Source of the DNA: Chloroflexota bacterium
Lineage (GTDB): Bacteria > Chloroflexota > Ktedonobacteria > Ktedonobacterales > Ktedonobacteraceae
NCBI GenBank assembly: GCA_005879655.1
Contig: VBJK01000134.1
Span: 1-11,712, forward strand
DNA: 11,712 nucleotides
Reading direction: 5' to 3'
The notes beneath the pieces were generated by a model. The model did not search any database. It was given only the letters and a program-made list of their open reading frames with translations, and had not been told where the DNA came from. Of the stretch, positions 5,113-11,712 are shown piece by piece (position 1 is the first letter of the stretch; each line of letters begins with the position of its first letter). The position numbers were made by a program, and so were the translations under genes.

Positions 5113-7449
5113 CTAATCTGCGACATACTGTAACACGGCTTTGGGTGCGAGCATCACACGGTCTCCATTGGAGAGAGGCATCTGATCTATGCGCTCGCCA
5201 CCGTACATCAGACCGTTCAAGCTTTCCGCATCCTCAATGAGCCACACATCACCGTTGCGGCGTACACGTGCATGCATACGTGAGATGGCACGTGACGGTA
5301 TTGCCACATCATTCATTTCGACACGTCCGATGGTGACAATTGGTTTACGCGGGTCGAGGCGATACTCATCGACTACTTTGCCATCGAGTTCCACCAGGAT
5401 GCATGGCACTTTCTGGGCTACTGGTACAGGCGGCTTGCGTCGAATAGTAGCATCTACATCAATTGCTGGAACAGACATGCTTTGGGCGCGCATCGTCGTG
5501 GGGCGTAGAATCGACATATTACTGTCACGATCCACATTATAACGGTTCTGTTCGGCGAGGAAGCCGCTAAAGATACCACCGAGCCGTTTGAGTTCCTGGA
5601 AGGTACCTCGCTCGGCAACCAGGCCATCTTTAAGCACAATAATCTCGTCAACGTTGCCCAGGGTACTGAGACGATGGGAAATGACCAGCACAGTACGACC
5701 AACCACCAGTTGATCCAGTGCACGAGTGACTTCGACCTCCGCTTCAACATCGAGACTGGCCGTAGGTTCGTCGAGAATCAGGATGGGGGCATCGCGCAAA
5801 ACCGCGCGAGCGATGGCTATCCGCTGACGTTGACCACCAGAGAAGTTCATGCCCTGCTCTCGTACACGTGTATTGTAGCCATCGGGCAAGGTCATAATCG
5901 TATTGTGGATATACGCCTTTTGGGCCGCAGCAATAATTTCCTCATCAGTCGCATCCGGCTTGCCGAGAGCAATATTGTCGCGTATAGTGCCCTCAAACAG
6001 AATAGATTCTTGCAGTACCAGACTGATGTTCTGACGCAGAATGTTGAGAGGATAGCGCCGATTATCCAGTCCATCAATCATAATCGATCCCTGCTGTACC
6101 TCGTAGAAGCGGGGGAATAGCTTAATTAGCGTTGTTTTACCACCACCGGAAAGTCCAACGATACCAATTTTGCGTCCGCTAGCAATCGTGATATCGATCC
6201 CTTTTAAGACGGGCCGGTCAGGTGTATAGCCAAAAATGACATTCTGGCAACGAATTTCTCCCTTAAGCCGTGTTGGGCCATTATAGGGAGTGGTCGTATC
6301 GCTCACCTCCGGCATCTGGTCAAAAACCTCTTGAATACGGTCGGCTCCCGTTGCCGCCACAATACCGAGATTTGCCAAGCGAGAAATACTGCGTATAGGG
6401 CTATATAGCTTCGCCAGGTAGGCCAGGAAGATCGTCAGTGTACCAATGGTAATTGCATTGGCCGGAATGGTGAAAAACCATAGGCTGAAGGTATTGCCGC
6501 TGGCAACAAAGGTACCAATGCCAATGATTGCTGCCGTTGCCAGCGAAATGAGAAAGGTGACAATCGGCGTAATCTGTGCCTGTAGCTCACCAGCGTTAAC
6601 GCTGTCATCTCTGCCCTGCGTCACATAGCGTGTAAAGCGCATTGCCTCGCGGTCCTCAATCACAAAGCCCTTGATCAGCGCAATAGCAGCCACATCTTCC
6701 GTGGCAACATTTGCCACCTCCGCACCTGCCATAACCGCTTTACGCACCGCCAGACTGATGCGGCGCAAATACGCGAAGACGACCACAAAGAGCGCAGGCA
6801 CGACAAGCACAAAGAGCAGCGTAAATTGTACACTGATCAGCAGGACAAGGATCGCAATGCCAATGACTATAAGAATTCCTGAGACAAATTCAATAAGACC
6901 ATCGGTGATTAAGCGTTCGATACTGGCCACATCGGCGGTGATACGCTGTACAATATCTCCTTTTTTCTGTCGATCATGCCAGTCTAGCGTTAAGCGCTGT
7001 AACTGATCAAAGAGCTTTTTGCGTAACCGTGCCGTAAGATTTTTGCCGACGATGGACGCAATTGAATTTTGCGTGTAGGTCGTGACGGCATTAATCAGGC
7101 TCAGTACTATGAGTAAACTAATTGAAAAGATAATGACGCTAAGCTGGGTATGGGCTTCGCCAGCTTTGAGGTTAATTGCCGAGCCAAAGTAATCCAGAGA
7201 ACTGAGTAGAGTATCCGTGAAAGGAAAATCGGGATTCTTATGGCTCAGAATTTTGTCAAGAATAATTTTGAATGGAAAGGGCAATAACAGTTCAGAGCCA
7301 ACCTCAAGGATAGTCAGAATAGCCGCCAACACTACCCATAACCGTTCTCCTTTGAGATTGATAAACAGGAAGGCCGCGAATGATGTCGTGGTACGCCTCA
7401 TCATAGTCATGGACATCATCATCATATTCTTTTTTCGGCGTGCAACCAT
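5113..7449 (-). CDS. ABC exporter half-transporter (membrane plus ATPase domains) with C-terminal FHA domain
   Basis: The 778-residue product is a type I ABC exporter subunit, presumably acting as a dimer in the cytoplasmic membrane. A Met-rich basic start is followed by membrane segments at about 36-58, 103-125, 188-226 and 297-345. The ATPase domain has Walker A GLSGGGKTT (432-440), Q-loop Q480, signature NFSGGQRQR (535-543), Walker B ILILDEP (556-562) and H592 in VISHR. After a linker (about 640-680), residues 682-775 form an FHA phosphothreonine-binding domain with G708-R709, S723-R-M-H726 and N745-G746 kept. This suggests control by Ser/Thr phosphorylation; the substrate cannot be told. 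The start at 7449 is supported by AAGGAG 8 nt upstream. The stop TAG (5115-5113) abuts the transposase remnant, but the FHA fold looks complete. The gene is divergent from the decarboxylase at 7621. Confidence 0.93.
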   Translation of the reverse strand: MVARRKKNMMMMSMTMMRRTTTSFAAFLFINLKGERLWVVLAAILTILEVGSELLLPFPFKIILDKILSHKNPDFPFTDTLLSSLDYFGSAINLKAGEAHTQLSVIIFSISLLIVLSLINAVTTYTQNSIASIVGKNLTARLRKKLFDQLQRLTLDWHDRQKKGDIVQRITADVASIERLITDGLIEFVSGILIVIGIAILVLLISVQFTLLFVLVVPALFVVVFAYLRRISLAVRKAVMAGAEVANVATEDVAAIALIKGFVIEDREAMRFTRYVTQGRDDSVNAGELQAQITPIVTFLISLATAAIIGIGTFVASGNTFSLWFFTIPANAITIGTLTIFLAYLAKLYSPIRSISRLANLGIVAATGADRIQEVFDQMPEVSDTTTPYNGPTRLKGEIRCQNVIFGYTPDRPVLKGIDITIASGRKIGIVGLSGGGKTTLIKLFPRFYEVQQGSIMIDGLDNRRYPLNILRQNISLVLQESILFEGTIRDNIALGKPDATDEEIIAAAQKAYIHNTIMTLPDGYNTRVREQGMNFSGGQRQRIAIARAVLRDAPILILDEPTASLDVEAEVEVTRALDQLVVGRTVLVISHRLSTLGNVDEIIVLKDGLVAERGTFQELKRLGGIFSGFLAEQNRYNVDRDSNMSILRPTTMRAQSMSVPAIDVDATIRRKPPVPVAQKVPCILVELDGKVVDEYRLDPRKPIVTIGRVEMNDVAIPSRAISRMHARVRRNGDVWLIEDAESLNGLMYGGERIDQMPLSNGDRVMLAPKAVLQYVAD

Positions 7450-7471
7450 ATCTTTGTCTCCTTGTATGCCA

Positions 7472-7480
7472 AGTGTAGCA
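7472..7480 (-). promoter_or_regulatory. putative extended -10 element of the ABC-FHA gene
   Basis: The minus strand reads TGCTACACT (7480-7472), an extended -10 with 4 of 6 bases to TATAAT. Initiation near 7465 would place the start just before the Shine-Dalgarno AAGGAG (7463-7458), a very short leader. No strong -35 is visible. Confidence 0.3.
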
Positions 7481-7502
7481 ATTTACTAAATAAACGTTTC
7501 CC

Positions 7503-7520
7503 GCTGATGAATGGATCAGC
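7503..7520. promoter_or_regulatory. 18-bp dyad between divergent genes, possible operator
   Basis: GCTGAT (7503-7508) and ATCAGC (7515-7520) are a perfect 6-bp inverted repeat across 6 bp. It lies between the ABC-FHA and decarboxylase promoters, upstream of both -10 elements, so one bound protein could affect both genes. No regulator gene is nearby to support this. Confidence 0.25.
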
Positions 7521-7547
7521 ACAGAGAGAAATAACATGTCTCTGAAC

Positions 7548-7577
7548 TTGGCTACGGGCGCAACAAGCAGCTATAAT
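7548..7577 (+). promoter_or_regulatory. putative sigma-70-type promoter of the decarboxylase gene
   Basis: TTGGCT (7548-7553) and a perfect TATAAT (7572-7577) are separated by 18 bp. Transcription would begin near 7584, giving a 37-nt leader with AAAGG (7607-7611) 9 nt before the ATG at 7621. Confidence 0.6.
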
Positions 7578-7620
7578 GGAAGTATCTGTCTGAATAGTCT
7601 TCCTATAAAGGTTCTGGATC

Positions 7621-9117
7621 ATGGATGAGTATACAAGGCTCGACGCTGCACAACAACCCGCTGCCACTGGCGATATGGATATTGAGGCATTCCGCCGCTA
7701 TGGACACGAGGTAGTGGAGTGGATGGCAAACTATCTTCAGAATGCAGGAAAATATCCTGTACTGTCACGGGTGGCTCCTGGCGATATTAGAAGGGCATTA
7801 CCCACACAGCCACCAACTGCACCAGAGGCGATGGAGCAGATCCTGGCCGACCTGGATCGTATTCTTATGCCGGGCATTACGCACTGGAACGCGCCAGGTT
7901 TTCTCGCCTACTTTGGTATTACTGCATCGGGTCCGGGTATCCTTGGCGAGATGCTCTGTAGCACGCTCAACGTCAATGCTATGCTCTGGCGTACCTCGCC
8001 CGCTGCAACCGAACTGGAGCAGGTAACACTTGACTGGCTACGGCAAATGCTTGGTTTGCCCCAACCATTGTTTGGTGTCACCAATGAAGCAGCCTCTACT
8101 GGCATTCTCTATGCCTTAGCGGCGGCACGCGAGGCCATTCCTGGGTTGCGCATTCGGCAAAAGGGCATGTCTGGACGGAGGGATGTACCACGCCTACGCA
8201 TCTATTGCTCACAGGAAGCGCACTCATCGGTTGATAAGGCGGCAATTGTGCTTGGTGTTGGACAGGAGGGATTGCGTAAAATAGGCGTTGATAGCGAGTT
8301 TCGTATGGATGTCAACGAGCTAGCACATGCTATAGCGGAAGATAAAAGCGCGGGCTGGCAACCATTTGCGGTGGTAGCCACGGTTGGTACTACTTCGACT
8401 AGTAGCGTTGATCCGGTGTCGCAGATCGCAGATGTTTGTGAGCGTCATGGTCTCTGGTTGCATGTCGATGGTTCATATGCTGGCTCGGCGGCGGTAGATC
8501 CTACATTGCGTTGGGCATTGGCTGGTTGTGAGCGAGCTGATTCGCTGGTGATTAATCCGCACAAGTGGCTCTTTACGCCGCTAGATTGTAGCGTATTATA
8601 TACACGCAAGCCGGATATGCTGAAAGCTGCTTTTAGTCTGGTACCTGAATTTCTACGTTCTGGTGAGGGTCCTGGCAGTGACATTCCCAATCTGATGGAT
8701 TATAGCAGTGTCTTGGGGCGTCGTTTCCGTGCGCTCAAGTTATGGATGGTGATGCGCTATTTTGGCCACGAAGGGCTGGCGGCACGCATTCATGAACATG
8801 TACGTGTTGCGCAATTGCTGGCTGGTTGGATTGATGCGTCACCCGATTTCGAGCGCATGGCTCCTACTCCCTTCAGCTTAGTCTGTCTGCGCGCACGTCC
8901 TCAGGGTATGGGCGACGAGGCCCCACTCGACGTATTGAACGAGCGGCTATTGAATCGTATCAATGCTGCTGGTCGTTTCTTTCTCTCGCATACCAGATTG
9001 CATGGCAAGTATACTATTCGTGTGGCGATCGGCAATATACGTACAACGGAGCTGGACATTCGAGAGCTGTGGGTTACGTTGCAACAATATGTACGCGAGG
9101 AGACTGCTTTAGGGTGA
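7621..9117 (+). CDS. PLP-dependent group II amino acid decarboxylase (aromatic-L-amino-acid decarboxylase-like)
   Basis: The 498-residue product belongs to the fold-type I PLP decarboxylases (DDC/TDC/glutamate decarboxylase group), cytosolic enzymes that turn an amino acid into an amine and CO2. The PLP-binding lysine is K315 in SLVINPHKWLF. D283 in LHVDGSYAGSA would pair with the pyridine nitrogen, and H201 in YCSQEAHSSVDKAA would stack on the ring. The N-terminal block HWNAPGFLAYFG with TSPAATELE, and the C-terminal block IRVAIGNIRTTELDI, are typical of the aromatic amino acid branch, and the length fits (about 470-500). The exact substrate (tryptophan, tyrosine, phenylalanine or DOPA) cannot be told. 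AAAGG lies 9 nt before the ATG. The gene is monocistronic here: divergent from the ABC-FHA gene and convergent, after 19 bp, with the DUF983 gene. Confidence 0.93.
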   Translation: MDEYTRLDAAQQPAATGDMDIEAFRRYGHEVVEWMANYLQNAGKYPVLSRVAPGDIRRALPTQPPTAPEAMEQILADLDRILMPGITHWNAPGFLAYFGITASGPGILGEMLCSTLNVNAMLWRTSPAATELEQVTLDWLRQMLGLPQPLFGVTNEAASTGILYALAAAREAIPGLRIRQKGMSGRRDVPRLRIYCSQEAHSSVDKAAIVLGVGQEGLRKIGVDSEFRMDVNELAHAIAEDKSAGWQPFAVVATVGTTSTSSVDPVSQIADVCERHGLWLHVDGSYAGSAAVDPTLRWALAGCERADSLVINPHKWLFTPLDCSVLYTRKPDMLKAAFSLVPEFLRSGEGPGSDIPNLMDYSSVLGRRFRALKLWMVMRYFGHEGLAARIHEHVRVAQLLAGWIDASPDFERMAPTPFSLVCLRARPQGMGDEAPLDVLNERLLNRINAAGRFFLSHTRLHGKYTIRVAIGNIRTTELDIRELWVTLQQYVREETALG

Positions 9118-9136
9118 TGTGAGTGCACTGTATTGT

Positions 9137-9493
9137 TTATACACGTTGGACGGGGTTCAGCAGGTGATCCATGCTCATCCATATGCCTCGGCTATGATGG
9201 AAGAAGATGAGTGGTAGCAGGATGGGAAATGGTGCTCCGAAGATGAGGAGCGGTGCCAGGGGAATGCTGGGATTGGCGGCTAACGGTACAATAAAGCCTG
9301 CAATCAGAAATTCGCTAATCACCAGATTGACGGCCATGGAACTGGTGAAGTAGCCTTCTTCTCGTTCGTAGACGAAGTTGCAATGTGGACATTTTTCGTT
9401 CATTTTAAATGGACGACTGAAGAGTTTGCCTTGCCCACAGACGGGGCATCTTAATAATAATCCACGCATGAGTTGCTGGGAAAAGGTTGCCAT
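9137..9493 (-). CDS. DUF983 family small membrane protein with zinc ribbon
   Basis: The 118-residue protein has two CPxC/CxxC-type pairs (C16-P-V-C19 and C35-P-H-C38) flanking KLFSRPFKMNEK, the hallmark of DUF983 proteins. EREEGYFTSS then leads into two hydrophobic segments at about 54-72 and 79-98. The cysteines probably bind a metal ion at the cytoplasmic face; the function of the family is unknown. The frame is open up to an ATG at 9580, but that ATG sits inside a likely -10 element and the extra 29 residues are low-complexity. The ATG at 9493 begins the conserved part and gives the usual length, so I chose it; its ribosome binding site is weak (GAAGAAAGA, about 9 nt upstream). The gene converges with the decarboxylase. 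Confidence 0.88.
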   Translation of the reverse strand: MATFSQQLMRGLLLRCPVCGQGKLFSRPFKMNEKCPHCNFVYEREEGYFTSSMAVNLVISEFLIAGFIVPLAANPSIPLAPLLIFGAPFPILLPLIFFHHSRGIWMSMDHLLNPVQRV

Positions 9494-9570
9494 GGTGTGT
9501 GATCTTTCTTCACAACTGTTATGTGTATTAGTAATGGTTGGTGTGTGGGAGGGTCTGGCTCCACTTGTAT

Positions 9571-9579
9571 ATTGTAGCA
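9571..9579 (-). promoter_or_regulatory. putative extended -10 promoter of the DUF983 gene
   Basis: The minus strand reads TGCTACAAT (9579-9571): TG one base before TACAAT, 5 of 6 to the -10 consensus. Transcription would start near 9565, giving a leader of about 70 nt to the ATG at 9493. No clear -35 is present. This argues against the upstream ATG at 9580. Confidence 0.45.
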
Positions 9580-9605
9580 TGGGGTGGGAAGGGATGTCGT
9601 GGAGG

Positions 9606-9749
9606 TTAACTTTCTGTTTGTCTCAATGGAAGCTCTGGTTGTTGCATATGAGTCTTTTTTACAGGGAACGCCTCGAGGACAGGTTTCGCATCTTTGTCGC
9701 TACCGCGCAAGAGTTCATAGACGAGGGCTGCTAAACTGACACCTATCAT
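9606..9749 (-). CDS. possible 47-residue small protein upstream of the DUF983 gene
   Basis: ATG at 9749 opens a frame reading MIGVSLAALVYELLRGSDKD, then AKPVLEAF, ending in TAA at 9608-9606. The first part has a coding-like pattern, with a short hydrophobic stretch followed by a charged tail, and C/G-rich third positions such as GCC CTC GTC and CTC GAG GCG. No good Shine-Dalgarno precedes the ATG; GGGGAAGG is too far upstream. It matches no family I recognise. It could be a small membrane-associated protein, the eroded tail of a lost gene, or a chance frame. It lies codirectional with and 112 bp upstream of the DUF983 gene. Confidence 0.3.
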   Translation of the reverse strand: MIGVSLAALVYELLRGSDKDAKPVLEAFPVKKTHMQQPELPLRQTES

Positions 9750-9766
9750 TTGATTAGTATAGATGT

Positions 9767-9794
9767 TTGTAAGCCTTCCCCATTATGATAAAAT
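9767..9794 (+). promoter_or_regulatory. putative promoter of the PEP-synthase-like gene
   Basis: TTGTAA (9767-9772) and TAAAAT (9789-9794) are separated by 16 bp; TAAAAT matches the -10 at 5 of 6. Start would be near 9801, leaving an 83-nt leader to the ATG at 9884. Confidence 0.4.
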
Positions 9795-9883
9795 AACAAC
9801 AAACCCAATCTATTTTCATACCAGCCCTACCTTAACTATGGCCCGCCCAAGCTACAAGCAGACATACTAAGGAGCACACACTC

Positions 9884-11712
9884 ATGCACCTACCCACCCA
9901 AAACCAACTCTCACCCACACATAGCCAGTCACTAGTACTCCCCTTCTCCGCCATCGACTGCACCATGCTCAACCTGGTAGGTGGCAAAGCCGCCAACCTC
10001 GGCGAACTCACGCAAGCGAAATTACCCGTCCCGCCAGGTTTCTGCGTCACCACATCTGCCTACTTACTGATCGCCGACCAAGCTAATCTTACCAGCCTAA
10101 TTAAGCAAGTTTCTCACGCGGACACAGGCAACGGATCATCGCTAGCAAACAATGCTTCTCTTATTCGTGCCAGCATTCTGGCAACTGACCTGCCCGCAGC
10201 TATTGCGGAGGCCATCACCACGGCCTATCACGATCTCAGTGGAGGTGAGTCTGTGCCGGTAGCAGTACGTTCCTCCGCGACGGCTGAAGATTTACCATTT
10301 GCCAGTTTTGCCGGTCAACAAGATACTTATCTGAATATCGTGGGCGTTGCCGCTGTACTCGACGCAGTACGGCGTTGCTGGGCGTCATTATGGACTGAGC
10401 GGGCCATAAGCTATCGTACGAGCAATGAGATTGATCAGAGCACGGTGAGCCTTGCGGTAGTTATTCAGCGTATGGTTGATGCGGAGGTCGCTGGCGTCCT
10501 TTTCACGGCTAACCCATTGACGGGATGTCGCCGCCAGATGGTAATTGATGCTAATCCTGGCCTGGGAGAGGCCGTCGTCTCTGGTATGGTTAATCCTGAT
10601 CACGTTGTAGTCGATGTGGATACAGGAGCAATTGTAGAGCGCCGTTTTGGTGATAAGCGCATACGGGTCCAGTCAGTGGAGGGCGGTGGGACAGAGCATA
10701 TCTCGCTAAGTGGACAGGATGAGACGTTCTGCCTGACTGATCAGCAGATACATACGCTCGTTGAGCTTGGTACACAGGTTGAAGCGTACTATGGTGCAGC
10801 GCAAGATATAGAATGGGCCATCGATAGTGCTGGTCAGTGCTGGCTGGTGCAAGCGCGACCAATTACTACCCTGTTCCCGTTGCCAGCTGAAGCGGCTCAG
10901 GCAAAGGATACTTTACGCGTCTATCTTTCGGTCAATGTTATTCAAGGTGTGTATCGTCCACTGACTCCGCTAGGACTAGCTGCGTTTCGTTTAATAGCTT
11001 CATCGATCGTTACTTTTATGGGATTGCCTCTTCGTGACCGTGTAGCTGGTCCCCCTTTCGTCATCGAAGCTGCACAGCGCCTCTTTTTTGACATCACAAC
11101 GCCGTTGCGCAATGCCTGGGGACGTAATCTATTAGGACGGGTGATGAGTGCTGGTGAGGCGCGGTCTGCCAGGGTTTTTCAAGAACTGCCTGCTGATCCA
11201 CGTCTTGCCCTCGTGCCTTTTTCGCGTCCAGCCCTCATTCGACGAGTAGTGACTTTTGTGTGGCGAGCGCGTATGCCACATTATGCTTTGCAGGCGCTCT
11301 TGCGGCCAGTAGCTGCCAGAGCACGTGTGATGGCTCTACGCGACCAGCTCTCTGCTCAGAGTAAGCTTGTGCCAAGTGTGAGTGCTGAAGAGCGGATGAC
11401 TGTGATTGAGCAGCTTTTGGGTAGCAAGCTAGTGCCCATTTTTTTGAGTATTGTGCCAGTCGTACTTATCAATCTAGCGGTGATGATACCGCTGACCAGA
11501 AAGTTGTTAGGGAACTCGGCGACCGAGGATGAGAGACAGGTTGTGTTGCGGGGCCTTCCTTATAATCCAACGACGGAGATGGATCTGACCTTGTGGCATA
11601 TTGCTCAACGCTTGAGTTCCGATGATGCAATAGCACAATTACTCAGCACAACACCATCGGAACAGCTGGCTCAACGCTATCGTGGGGGAACATTACCAGG
11701 GACGTTACAGCG
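9884..11712 (+). CDS. PEP synthase / rifampicin phosphotransferase-like enzyme, 5' part (3' end beyond window)
   Basis: The first 609 codons are visible, translated by hand without a stop. Residues 20-330 form the ATP-binding domain of the pyruvate phosphate dikinase N-terminal type: LVGGKAANLGEL (31-42), VPPGFCVTTSAY (49-60), VAVRSSATAEDLPFASFAGQ (126-145), GVLFTANPLTG (204-214), DANPGLGEAVVSG, and the closing IEWAID with LVQARPITTL (321-330). After it, VNVIQGVYRPLTPLGL resembles the start of the substrate-binding middle domain of rifampicin phosphotransferase-like proteins. The phosphohistidine swivel domain lies beyond the edge. Such enzymes transfer a phosphate from ATP through a histidine to pyruvate or to a drug; which applies cannot be told without the C-terminus. 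The start has AAGGAG (9869-9874) 9 nt upstream. The first 17 residues are Gln/Ser/Thr-rich and precede the domain. Confidence 0.88.
   Translation, partial: MHLPTQNQLSPTHSQSLVLPFSAIDCTMLNLVGGKAANLGELTQAKLPVPPGFCVTTSAYLLIADQANLTSLIKQVSHADTGNGSSLANNASLIRASILATDLPAAIAEAITTAYHDLSGGESVPVAVRSSATAEDLPFASFAGQQDTYLNIVGVAAVLDAVRRCWASLWTERAISYRTSNEIDQSTVSLAVVIQRMVDAEVAGVLFTANPLTGCRRQMVIDANPGLGEAVVSGMVNPDHVVVDVDTGAIVERRFGDKRIRVQSVEGGGTEHISLSGQDETFCLTDQQIHTLVELGTQVEAYYGAAQDIEWAIDSAGQCWLVQARPITTLFPLPAEAAQAKDTLRVYLSVNVIQGVYRPLTPLGLAAFRLIASSIVTFMGLPLRDRVAGPPFVIEAAQRLFFDITTPLRNAWGRNLLGRVMSAGEARSARVFQELPADPRLALVPFSRPALIRRVVTFVWRARMPHYALQALLRPVAARARVMALRDQLSAQSKLVPSVSAEERMTVIEQLLGSKLVPIFLSIVPVVLINLAVMIPLTRKLLGNSATEDERQVVLRGLPYNPTTEMDLTLWHIAQRLSSDDAIAQLLSTTPSEQLAQRYRGGTLPGTLQ

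Larger units (their letters stand above)
9494..9883. other. 390-bp intergenic region between divergent DUF983 and PEP-synthase-like genes
   Basis: It holds the extended -10 of the DUF983 gene, the possible 47-codon small ORF, and the promoter and leader of the rightward gene. Plus-strand frames through it overlap the DUF983 gene antisense and have no family features. No repeat or RNA gene was recognised. Confidence 0.5.

Noticed and set aside
7422..7667. Minus-strand ORF reading across the divergent promoter region
   Set aside because: It spans the promoters and the start of the decarboxylase gene, has no domain features, and overlaps the well-supported start of the ABC gene.
9378..9734. 118-codon plus-strand ORF
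   Set aside because: It overlaps the DUF983 gene antisense, and its Trp/Met/Leu-rich sequence lacks any recognisable domain or ribosome binding site.
9832..10862. Minus-strand ORFs at 9832-10053, 10388-10603 and 10590-10862
   Set aside because: They are antisense to the ATP-binding domain of the PEP-synthase-like gene, whose frame is continuous and motif-rich.

Overview
The window looks like one piece of a bacterial chromosome of roughly 50% GC. It has compact operons, extended -10 promoters, an IS1182-type transposase remnant and dispersed GCGCAA/TTGCGC palindromes. The mix of TIR-domain defence protein, ABC-FHA fusion, group II decarboxylase, DUF983 protein and an RF1 sequence of this type fits a Chloroflexota lineage such as Ktedonobacteria. 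That assignment is inference from general resemblance; no taxonomic marker was tested.

Left region (1-2765, minus strand): a defence-type operon. A small Cro/C1-type helix-turn-helix protein (2441-2665) is followed after 22 bp by a long reading frame that runs off the left edge (2418 to 1). I translated that frame by hand as 806 uninterrupted codons. It reads as an N-terminal TIR domain, a PD-(D/E)XK nuclease-like domain, a helical coupler, and an N6-adenine methyltransferase with DPATGTG and NPPY motifs of the type ISP/IIG kind. No helicase separates the nuclease from the methylase. This TIR-nuclease-methylase fusion is the most interesting object in the window. An imperfect inverted repeat over the putative -35 upstream of the regulator is a candidate autoregulatory operator.

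Middle region: a gene-poor leader (2666-3249) precedes prfA (peptide chain release factor 1, 3250-4326, plus strand). After prfA lies a cluster of GCGCAA/TTGCGC palindromes (4334-4502). Next comes the C-terminal remnant of an IS1182-family transposase (4530-5111, minus strand) that appears to lack its catalytic glutamate. It abuts the stop codon of a 778-residue ABC exporter half-transporter that carries a C-terminal FHA domain (5113-7449, minus strand).

Right region: the ABC-FHA gene is divergent from a PLP-dependent group II amino acid decarboxylase (7621-9117, plus strand), with 171 bp between them holding promoters for both and an 18-bp dyad. The decarboxylase converges on a small DUF983 zinc-ribbon membrane protein (9137-9493, minus strand). 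A possible 47-residue small ORF lies upstream of that gene. The window ends inside a PEP-synthase/rifampicin-phosphotransferase-like gene (9884 onward, plus strand), of which only the ATP-binding domain and part of the middle domain are visible.
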